5,574 nucleotides of DNA. Origin: JABCPE02 sp963509715. Lineage in GTDB: Bacteria; Bacteroidota; Bacteroidia; Flavobacteriales; Weeksellaceae. The notes under the pieces are model-generated. The model saw only the letters and a program-made list of their open reading frames with translations. It was not told where the DNA came from and did not search any database. A program made the translations under genes and the position numbers. The stretch covers positions 1 to 5,574 of the forward strand of contig CAUPCB010000052.1 of assembly GCA_963509715.1 (NCBI GenBank), given 5' to 3'. Within the stretch, counting starts at the first letter, position 1, and each line of letters opens with the position of its first letter. This document shows, piece by piece, positions 1 to 5,574 of this stretch.

Positions 1-287
1 AGAATATTGGATCTGAGGACATTATGAAAGTCCGCAACCATATCTGGCTGAAATTCAGACAAGATTTCATTGGACAATTTTTTTAGTCCAAAAAAACCTT
101 CATATTCCTTTAAATCCACTCCTTTAAATTTGAGTCTTGGAATTCCATCAAATAAATCTTTGAAATTTTTTCTGGAAATCATCAAGATTTCTGTATCAGG
201 ATTTTCATCAAGAAACTCTTTGAGAACGGGCACCAGCATAGCGATGTCGCCAAATGCAGAAAAACGGTAAGCGAGTATTTTGGTCAC
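1..287 (-). CDS. Glycosyltransferase family 9 (heptosyltransferase-like), 5' part only
   Basis: This is the N-terminal 95 residues of a gene that leaves the window at position 1. The protein opens with VTKILAYRFSAFGDIAMLVP, which matches the start of GT9 enzymes (ADP-heptose:LPS heptosyltransferases): a first beta strand, then an R-x-S-x-x-GD segment (R8, G13, D14) and a helix ending in the P-V-L motif. The later PDMVADFHNVLRS stretch (residues 81-93) resembles the family's 'D-L-H-x-x-x-R-S' segment. Known members transfer a sugar from a nucleotide donor to the growing lipopolysaccharide core at the cytoplasmic face of the inner membrane; the exact sugar here is inferred only. I chose the GTG start at 287 because the next in-frame ATG (codon 17) would remove the conserved first strand. 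The GTG overlaps the sufE stop as GTGA, so the gene probably depends on sufE transcription and translation. The donor-binding C-terminal domain lies outside the window. Confidence 0.82.
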   Translation of the reverse strand, partial: MTKILAYRFSAFGDIAMLVPVLKEFLDENPDTEILMISRKNFKDLFDGIPRLKFKGVDLKEYEGFFGLKKLSNEILSEFQPDMVADFHNVLRSNI

Positions 288-703
288 GATTTTAGTTGAT
301 AAGCTACAGCGTAGAATTTTATTTGTTTTATCATAGAGGCAAGTCCATTTGCTCTGGAAGGAGAGAGGAATTCCTGCAGTCCGATTTTGGAAATAAAATC
401 AAAATCAGCCGCCAGAATTTCTTCGGCAGTATGTCCGCTGTACACTCCCACTAAAAGAGAAATAATTCCTTTTGGTAAAATTCCGTCAGAATCTGCAAGG
501 AAAAAAATCTTGCCATCGCGCAGTTCGGCATCCAGCCAAACCTGAGACTGACAGCCTTTTATTAAAATATCTTCTTTCTTTTTTTCCTCTGGAAGACCTT
601 TTAGTTCTTTGCCCAAATCTATGATATACTCATACTTCTGCTCCCAGTCCGAAAGAAAGGCGAAATCATCTATTAGTTCCTGTTGTTTTTCCTTGATACT
701 CAT
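284..703 (-). CDS. sufE: SufE, cysteine desulfuration protein
   Basis: SufE accepts persulfide sulfur from the cysteine desulfurase SufS, stimulates that enzyme, and passes sulfur to the SufBCD scaffold for Fe-S cluster assembly in the cytosol. The 139-residue length is almost that of E. coli SufE (138). The sulfur-accepting cysteine is visible as C51 in the motif KGCQSQVW (49-56), the same position number as in E. coli. Other family marks are the N-terminal helical stretch with W20 and Y24-EYIIDLG, the DSDGILPKGI segment (71-80) and the SPSRANGL motif (114-121) with the conserved arginine R117. The ATG at 703 fits the usual N-terminus; no Shine-Dalgarno sequence precedes it, as is common in Bacteroidetes. 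No sufS, sufB, sufC or sufD lies in the window, so this copy is not seen inside a suf cluster. A candidate promoter lies just upstream, and a glycosyltransferase follows with a 4-base overlap. CsdE is a related alternative, but the family assignment is firm. Confidence 0.95.
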   Translation of the reverse strand: MSIKEKQQELIDDFAFLSDWEQKYEYIIDLGKELKGLPEEKKKEDILIKGCQSQVWLDAELRDGKIFFLADSDGILPKGIISLLVGVYSGHTAEEILAADFDFISKIGLQEFLSPSRANGLASMIKQIKFYAVAYQLKS

Positions 704-716
704 CGTATGATTTTTG

Positions 717-744
717 CAAAAATAAAAAATATAACAGATTTCAA
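717..744 (-). promoter_or_regulatory. Candidate Bacteroidetes-type promoter for sufE
   Basis: Read on the minus strand, TTG (742-744) is followed after 17 bp by TATTTTTG (717-724). This is an exact match to the Bacteroidetes/Flavobacterium consensus TTG-N17-23-TAnnTTTG recognised by the primary sigma factor of that phylum. Transcription would begin about 6-7 bases downstream, near 710, leaving a leader of under ten bases before the sufE ATG at 703. The assignment rests on motif match and position; the region is AT-rich, so a chance match cannot be excluded. Confidence 0.6.
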
Positions 745-815
745 GGCAGAAAATTTCTAAACAACATTAAAAATAAAAATATGACATAAAGTCAGACAAA
801 AAAAATGGTAAAATA

Positions 816-849
816 TTTGATATTGTTTGTTGAATAATTACTAATTTAG
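816..849 (+). promoter_or_regulatory. Weak candidate promoter for clpC
   Basis: TTTG at 816-819 is followed, 22 bp later, by TAATTTAG (842-849), one mismatch from the Bacteroidetes -7 element TAnnTTTG. The start of transcription would fall around 855, only a few bases before the first ATG of clpC (861) and about 15 before the third in-frame ATG (870). The -7-like element lies inside a 17-bp palindrome, so a bound regulator would compete with RNA polymerase. A second near match, TATTGTTTG at 821-829, has one extra spacer base and no TTG at the right distance. The call is tentative. Confidence 0.3.
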
Positions 850-853
850 TAAT
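837..853. repeat. 17-bp palindrome upstream of clpC, possible operator
   Basis: The sequence ATTACTAATTTAGTAAT is a perfect inverted repeat: 8-bp arms around a single central T. It ends 7 bases before the first clpC ATG and covers the candidate -7 promoter element. Symmetric AT-rich sites of this size are typical of dimeric repressor binding sites. It does not resemble the tandem heptad of the CtsR operator that controls clpC in Firmicutes, nor the long CIRCE element. No regulator gene is in the window, so the operator role is inference. Confidence 0.4.
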
Positions 854-860
854 ATAATTT

Positions 861-3380
861 ATGATGATTATGGAAAATAAGTTTTCGGAGGGAATGGACA
901 GAGTGCTTCGCCAGAGTAGACTAGAAGCAAATAGACTGAAAAGCGAGTTTCTGAATACAGAACATTTTTTGTTGGGAATCATCGGCACGGAGAATTCTGC
1001 AAAAAATATTTTGGAAGCATTGAAAGCAGATTTGGTTCAAATTCGTAGAAAGATAGAAAATATCAGCATCAATAATAATTTTAGCTCAAATCCTGATAGA
1101 AGCATTATGCCTACTAAAATGGCAGAATATTCTTTGAAAAGAGCATCGTTAGAAAGCAAGCAGTATCGTTCTGATGAGGTGAATACGATTCATCTTCTGC
1201 TGGGTATTTTATATAAAATAGACGACCCTACTACGCATATTTTGGAGGCGTATGATATTGATTATGAAAGCGTAGCTGCTGAATATAGAGCAATGCTCAA
1301 AAACAGCGGACAGCTGCCAAAAGCTTCTTTTGATGATGAGGAAGATGATGCTGAGGATGCTGCATTTCCACAAACCAATAAACCAACAGGAAATATCGGC
1401 ACAGGAAAAAGCAAAACACCTACGCTGGATAATTTCGGAAGGGATTTGACAACGATGGCTAAAGAAGGGAAGTTAGACCCTGTGATTGGTCGTGAAAACG
1501 AAATTGAAAGAGTTTCCCAAATTCTTAGCCGAAGAAAGAAAAATAATCCACTACTCATCGGTGAGCCAGGGGTAGGGAAGTCAGCAATCGCAGAAGGCTT
1601 GGCGCTGAGAATTCATCAGAAAAAAGTTTCGCGAGTTCTTTATAACAAACGAGTGGTAACACTTGATTTGGCGAGTTTGGTGGCTGGAACTAAATATCGT
1701 GGTCAGTTTGAGGAGCGAATGAAAGCCATAATGACCGAGCTGGAAAAAAACAGAGATGTCATTTTATTTATAGATGAATTGCACACCATTGTAGGGGCAG
1801 GGAGTTCCACAGGAAGTCTGGATGCTTCTAATATTTTCAAACCTGCTTTGGCACGAGGAGAAATCCAATGCATTGGAGCAACTACTTTGGATGAATACCG
1901 CCAGTATATAGAGAAAGATGGGGCTTTGGAGCGTCGTTTCCAAAAAGTGATGGTAGAGCCTACCAGCGTGGAAGAGACCATCCAAATACTAAATCAAGTA
2001 AAAGAAAAATACGAAGAGCATCATAATGTGACTTATACGGATGAGGCGATCAGAGCTTGTGTAAACCTTACTACAAGGTATATCACAGATAGATTCCTTC
2101 CTGACAAAGCCCTCGATGCGATGGATGAGGCGGGCTCTCGTGTTTATATCAAAAATATGAAAGTTCCTACGGTAATTACCTCGTATGAACAACAAATAGA
2201 GGAAGTTAAGGAACTTAAACAAAAAGCCGTGAAGGCCCAAGATTACTTGGAAGCAAGAAAATACAAAGAAGAGGAAGAACGCCTGATGATAGAGCTAAAC
2301 CTTGCGCAGCAGGAATGGGATAACGAAATCAAGGAGCGAAAACAAATCGTTACGGAAGAAAATGTAGCCGAAGTGGTTTCTATGATGAGTGGAGTTCCTG
2401 TGACGAAAGTGGGCAAAAACGAACTGGACAAATTGGCACAAATGGACAATGTGCTCAATGGAAAAGTTATCGGGCAGGAAGAAGCCGTTAAAAAAGTTGT
2501 CCGTGCTATCCAAAGAAACAGAGCAGGTCTGAAAGACCCTAAAAAACCAATAGGAACATTTATTTTCTTGGGAAGCACAGGAGTAGGAAAAACCGAACTT
2601 GCAAAAGTGATGGCTCGTGAACTGTTTGACTCTGATGATGCCCTTATCCGAATAGATATGAGCGAATATATGGAGAAATTCGCGGTGTCTAGGCTGGTGG
2701 GTGCGCCTCCAGGGTATGTAGGCTATGAAGAAGGCGGACAGCTTACAGAGGCCGTAAGAAGAAAGCCTTATGCAGTGGTTCTTTTGGATGAGATAGAAAA
2801 AGCACACCCAGATGTATTCAATATTTTATTGCAAATTTTGGATGAAGGTTTCGTGACGGATTCTTTGGGTAGAAAAGTAGATTTCCGAAATACAGTCATT
2901 ATCTTAACTTCTAATATTGGTTCAAGAGATTTGAAGGATTTCGGAGATGGAGTAGGTTTTGGAACAGCAGCGAAAAAATCCACTTCTGATGCCAGAGCAA
3001 GAAGCACGATAGAAAACGCTCTGAAAAGAGCCTTTGCGCCAGAGTTTCTTAATAGAATAGATGATATTATTTTCTTTAATGCTTTACAAAAAGAAGATAT
3101 TCACAGAATAATAGATTTGGAGCTTGGCAAACTATATTCTCGTTTAGAAAAACTCAACTATAAAGTAGAGCTGACAGATGAAGCCAAAGAATTCATCGTA
3201 GAGAAAGGCTGGGATAAAGATTTCGGAGCGAGACCACTGAAAAGAGCTATCCAAAAATACATAGAGGATATCCTTGCCGAAATGCTGGTGAGTAAAGAAA
3301 TGCAGGAAGGCGATATGGTGATTTTGGAGGTGAATGAAAATAAAGACTCCCTCATCGGAAGAGTAAAATCAAAAATATAG
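861..3380 (+). CDS. clpC: ClpC, ATP-dependent Clp protease ATP-binding subunit
   Basis: ClpC is a hexameric double-ring AAA+ unfoldase that threads misfolded or marked proteins into ClpP in the cytosol. Domains in order: Clp N-domain with two repeats (about 7-150); an acidic linker (157-168, DDEEDDAED); first ATPase with Walker A GEPGVGKS (234-241), pore loop KYRG (278-281), Walker B with D305 E306 and arginines R358/R359; a middle coiled-coil domain with a UVR-like stretch (about 440-495), shorter than in ClpB; second ATPase with Walker A GSTGVGKT (571-578), pore loop GYVG (618-621), Walker B D643 E644, sensor-1 N685 and sensor-2 GARPLKRAI (789-797). The VGF loop (698-700) is the expected ClpP-docking tripeptide and separates it from ClpB. 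The 839-residue length is normal. ATGs at 861, 864 and 870 are all possible; 870 gives an N-terminus MENKFSEG closer to the family and is perhaps the true start. No Shine-Dalgarno sequence is visible. It is transcribed divergently from sufE and ends at a strong terminator. Confidence 0.97.
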   Translation: MMIMENKFSEGMDRVLRQSRLEANRLKSEFLNTEHFLLGIIGTENSAKNILEALKADLVQIRRKIENISINNNFSSNPDRSIMPTKMAEYSLKRASLESKQYRSDEVNTIHLLLGILYKIDDPTTHILEAYDIDYESVAAEYRAMLKNSGQLPKASFDDEEDDAEDAAFPQTNKPTGNIGTGKSKTPTLDNFGRDLTTMAKEGKLDPVIGRENEIERVSQILSRRKKNNPLLIGEPGVGKSAIAEGLALRIHQKKVSRVLYNKRVVTLDLASLVAGTKYRGQFEERMKAIMTELEKNRDVILFIDELHTIVGAGSSTGSLDASNIFKPALARGEIQCIGATTLDEYRQYIEKDGALERRFQKVMVEPTSVEETIQILNQVKEKYEEHHNVTYTDEAIRACVNLTTRYITDRFLPDKALDAMDEAGSRVYIKNMKVPTVITSYEQQIEEVKELKQKAVKAQDYLEARKYKEEEERLMIELNLAQQEWDNEIKERKQIVTEENVAEVVSMMSGVPVTKVGKNELDKLAQMDNVLNGKVIGQEEAVKKVVRAIQRNRAGLKDPKKPIGTFIFLGSTGVGKTELAKVMARELFDSDDALIRIDMSEYMEKFAVSRLVGAPPGYVGYEEGGQLTEAVRRKPYAVVLLDEIEKAHPDVFNILLQILDEGFVTDSLGRKVDFRNTVIILTSNIGSRDLKDFGDGVGFGTAAKKSTSDARARSTIENALKRAFAPEFLNRIDDIIFFNALQKEDIHRIIDLELGKLYSRLEKLNYKVELTDEAKEFIVEKGWDKDFGARPLKRAIQKYIEDILAEMLVSKEMQEGDMVILEVNENKDSLIGRVKSKI

Positions 3381-3394
3381 TTTAAAACAAAAAT

Positions 3395-3426
3395 AAAAAA
3401 GACACCATTTTCGGTGTCTTTTTTTT
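3395..3426. terminator. Bidirectional intrinsic terminator between clpC and the receptor gene
   Basis: A hairpin with GC-containing core arms GACACC (3401-3406) and GGTGTC (3413-3418) and a 6-base loop is flanked by six A's on the left (3395-3400) and eight T's on the right (3419-3426). The A and T runs can extend the stem to 12 bp. Read in either direction the hairpin is followed by a T run, so it can end both clpC (stop at 3380) and the converging receptor gene (stop codon at 3440-3438). Confidence 0.92.
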
Positions 3427-3437
3427 ATTGATGAGAT

Positions 3438-5519
3438 TTAAAAATTAACAGCACTGCCTCCGCTATTCTCTAATTTTTTATCAATTTCATTATTTTTTCC
3501 TTTGGAGAAATCGTAAGCAACTCCAAAAACGAGCATGTTCTTATTGTTCTGAATTTTAGTGTGATTTGTAAATTCAACTAAACTTTTACTATAACTTTTT
3601 GATTTGTATTCAGAAGGGACACCTATCCAATACATTCCCGATGTGAAAGTCCAACCATTCTTTTTGTATTGTAAAAACAAATGGTTCTGATTTTCATTGG
3701 TGTATAAAAATGCACCATCCAGTGAAAACACAGGAATATTAAACTGATATTGAAGCGTGAAATTTTTGTACTGAGAAACCAGCGTAAGTCTGTTGCTCAG
3801 GTACGAATTATTAATTTCTATGTCTTTTATTTTGATTTTTTCCCAAATAGGAGCCAGCTGAGTGGTTATTCTCAGGTAATTATTCCCAAAAGGTTTGATA
3901 ACGCCTACAAACTGGGCGCCTCCTTTGGTGTAGTTATCAGCATTTTCATAGCTTAGGACATATCGATTTGCAGGGAGGTCAAATGAGTAATACTCTGTGA
4001 TTGCGCTTTTTGTGTTATTATAAAAAGCAATGATATTAAAGTCAAAATACTTATTGTTGAATGAGTATTTCAGCTGGTTTTTCCACAGGTATTCTGGTTT
4101 TAGATACGGATTTCCCTGCTTTACTATGTTGGGAACGAGCTGCACGATATTGCTGCTCAGCTGCTCGCCGCTGGGAGTGTTGGGCTTATAAGAGCTTATC
4201 AATTGCAAAGACTGGTTTTTTGATAATTGATATCCTAAAATCAGATTGGGAGTGAAAGACCATTCGTTTGTTCTTTCGTATTGGGATTTATTATTGATAT
4301 TGGTAAACCCAGCTCCCAGACGATACATCAGATTTTTCTTTTTTCCAGAAAATTCGGTGTAGAAATATTGCTCGAAATAATTTACTTGATATTCAGAATG
4401 CCCTGCAAGGTTGGTCAGATTATTGAAAATATTCTCATTGCTAAATCTATACCCAGAGTTTAATTTACCTATCTTAAACTTATGAATATGAGCAAGTTCT
4501 ACAACGGAGTTAAATTGCCTGTTGCTGAGATTCATATCGTTTTCAAAGACACTCGCGCCAGTGTTCGTTACCCATTCTTTGGCCAGTTTGGATTTTTGGG
4601 TTCGGAAAAAAGAACCAATTACATTTAGGGCCAATTCATCTTTTTTACCAATATTTTTATTAAAGTAAAGGTCTAAAACAGGATTGATATATTTCTCATT
4701 ATCAGAGTTTATAGTTGAGTTTTGTGTAGTGACTGCTCCTTGGATAAATTCACTCTCTCCATTTGCTCTCGAAAAATAATGGTTCATATTCAAGTTTAAT
4801 TTAGCTTGAAATGCATAGCTGTTTTCCTTTGAATTTGAATATGTTGTAGAAATTTCTTGGATTGTGTATCCGAAATGATCCGTTTGAAATTCATCAGAAC
4901 GATATTTTTGACCATTCAAAAGATATTCGTAAGTGCTGTGATAGTTTCGGTTATCATAGTCTCTAAAACCCAGATTGTAATCCAGCCCAAAAGTATTTCT
5001 GCCTCTCGTGTAGGTGAAATACGCCGAACCATTCACGAATCCTGTAAGAGTGGCATTTTGTATGCTGGCTCCTCCTGTGTAGCCATTTTCTGGATTTCTT
5101 GTAATTACATTAACCACCAAATCAGCCTTGTTTGCCCATCTTGTAGGCGGAACATCGTAATAATCAATTCTGACAACGGTTTCGGGTTTTATTCCTTGAA
5201 GCTGTAGATTAGAGGATTCTCTTCCATTGATAAGGATAAGGATTTTCCCGCCACGGATACTGCTCACATTATTAGAAACAGGGTCTAATTGTAGCTGAGG
5301 AACACTCACCACCAAGTCTTTTGCGTACCGTGCAGACTCTATTGCTTTTTCATCAAAAGAATAAGAAACATGGTCAGAAAATACTTTTCTTTTCTGAGAT
5401 TTTATGATGACTTCTTGGATTTCTTTGGCATTAGAAATGCTGTCTTTCGCTGTGTTTTCTTGACAAAAACCTTGCAAAGATGCAAGGAAAGCCAGGGCGT
5501 GAAGAGTTCTCTTGTTCAT
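3438..5519 (-). CDS. Outer-membrane beta-barrel receptor, TonB-dependent receptor-like
   Basis: This 693-residue protein looks like a plug-plus-barrel outer-membrane protein of the TonB-dependent receptor superfamily, closest in feel to the Bacteroidetes 'outer membrane beta-barrel family' (OMP_b-brl_3 type). A signal peptide (MNKR, then a hydrophobic stretch) probably ends at GFC19|Q20. A plug domain follows (about 33-145): EIQEVIIKS (33-41), which may be a TonB-box-like start, RGGKILILINGR (89-100) and RWANKADLVVNVITR (127-141), like the family's 'P-x-R-Y-x-N-K...INIIT' segment. The remaining about 540 residues are rich in alternating aromatic and polar strands; a last strand (MLVFGVAYDFSKG) precedes a short polar tail ending in F. 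Many relatives carry a carboxypeptidase-like domain between signal and plug; here it is absent. Start at 5519 has no Shine-Dalgarno sequence, and the 55 bases upstream show no clear TAnnTTTG element, so its promoter may lie outside. No SusD partner or transport gene is seen; the ligand is unknown and energised transport is unproven. Confidence 0.85.
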   Translation of the reverse strand: MNKRTLHALAFLASLQGFCQENTAKDSISNAKEIQEVIIKSQKRKVFSDHVSYSFDEKAIESARYAKDLVVSVPQLQLDPVSNNVSSIRGGKILILINGRESSNLQLQGIKPETVVRIDYYDVPPTRWANKADLVVNVITRNPENGYTGGASIQNATLTGFVNGSAYFTYTRGRNTFGLDYNLGFRDYDNRNYHSTYEYLLNGQKYRSDEFQTDHFGYTIQEISTTYSNSKENSYAFQAKLNLNMNHYFSRANGESEFIQGAVTTQNSTINSDNEKYINPVLDLYFNKNIGKKDELALNVIGSFFRTQKSKLAKEWVTNTGASVFENDMNLSNRQFNSVVELAHIHKFKIGKLNSGYRFSNENIFNNLTNLAGHSEYQVNYFEQYFYTEFSGKKKNLMYRLGAGFTNINNKSQYERTNEWSFTPNLILGYQLSKNQSLQLISSYKPNTPSGEQLSSNIVQLVPNIVKQGNPYLKPEYLWKNQLKYSFNNKYFDFNIIAFYNNTKSAITEYYSFDLPANRYVLSYENADNYTKGGAQFVGVIKPFGNNYLRITTQLAPIWEKIKIKDIEINNSYLSNRLTLVSQYKNFTLQYQFNIPVFSLDGAFLYTNENQNHLFLQYKKNGWTFTSGMYWIGVPSEYKSKSYSKSLVEFTNHTKIQNNKNMLVFGVAYDFSKGKNNEIDKKLENSGGSAVNF
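5470..5487 (-). repeat. Small inverted repeat in the signal-peptide codons of the receptor gene
   Basis: In the mRNA sense the arms CCTTGCA and TGCAAGG surround a 4-base loop (TCTT), giving a 7-bp stem that begins about 32 bases after the ATG. It could fold as a small hairpin near the translation start. Repeats of this size can arise by chance in several kilobases, so any regulatory role is speculative. Confidence 0.25.
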
Positions 5520-5574
5520 AGGGTTTATTTTTTAATTAGTTTGAGTTTTCTGGTATAGATCTTTATTTTTTCTC

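Noticed and set aside
70..270. Plus-strand open frame of 66 codons
   Set aside because: It lies antisense to the glycosyltransferase start, whose minus-strand translation matches a known family; the plus-strand protein shows no recognisable motif.
767..988. Minus-strand open frame of 73 codons crossing the clpC start
   Set aside because: It covers the clpC promoter region and its first codons, and its hydrophobic product looks like reverse-complemented AT-rich DNA rather than a membrane protein.
1864..1877. Perfect 14-bp palindrome TCCAATGCATTGGA inside clpC
   Set aside because: It encodes the highly conserved IQCIGATT segment of the first AAA+ domain. Protein constraint explains most of the bases, and one such palindrome in a window this size is not improbable.
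2295..2807. Minus-strand open frame of 170 codons inside clpC
   Set aside because: It is antisense to conserved ClpC sequence and reads as a low-complexity F/H/S/C-rich product with no domain; it is a shadow of clpC codon use.
861..3380. Identification as ClpB or ClpA instead of ClpC
   Set aside because: The middle domain is too short for ClpB and contains a UVR-like stretch. The VGF ClpP-docking loop at 698-700 fits ClpC, and ClpA lacks this middle domain.
4857..5207. Plus-strand open frame of 116 codons inside the receptor gene
   Set aside because: It is antisense to the plug and first barrel strands. No start signal or family resemblance supports it.

Overview
This AT-rich window looks like chromosomal DNA from a member of the Bacteroidetes, most likely a flavobacterium. 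Three things suggest this. A promoter matches the Bacteroidetes pattern (TTG, 17 bp, TAnnTTTG). The start codons lack Shine-Dalgarno sequences. The window also holds an outer-membrane beta-barrel receptor of the type common in that phylum. I cannot place it to genus from sequence alone; the Weeksellaceae/Chryseobacterium group is a guess from general resemblance.

Layout, left to right. (1) Positions 1-287, minus strand: the first 95 codons of a glycosyltransferase family 9 (heptosyltransferase-like) gene that runs off the left edge. (2) 284-703, minus strand: a complete sufE, the sulfur-acceptor partner of cysteine desulfurase in Fe-S cluster assembly. Its stop overlaps the GTG start of the glycosyltransferase in a GTGA motif, so the two genes are probably co-transcribed and translationally coupled. 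(3) 704-860: a divergent intergenic region with a good promoter for sufE and, next to clpC, a 17-bp palindrome overlapping a weaker candidate promoter. (4) 861-3380, plus strand: a complete clpC, encoding the double-AAA+ unfoldase that feeds ClpP. (5) 3381-3437: a short convergent gap with a strong hairpin flanked by A and T runs, which should terminate transcription from both sides. (6) 3438-5519, minus strand: a complete outer-membrane receptor with a signal peptide, a TonB-receptor plug and a large beta-barrel. Its upstream region is cut by the right edge.

The genes do not form one pathway. sufE and clpC are housekeeping or stress functions (Fe-S assembly, protein quality control), and the other two concern the cell envelope. 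I found no mobile element, CRISPR array, RNA gene, phage gene or defence system, and no clear new system. The points most worth a second look are the palindrome in front of clpC, the loss of a conserved glutamate in the second ClpC N-domain repeat, the receptor's lack of an N-terminal carboxypeptidase-like domain, and the sufE/glycosyltransferase coupling.
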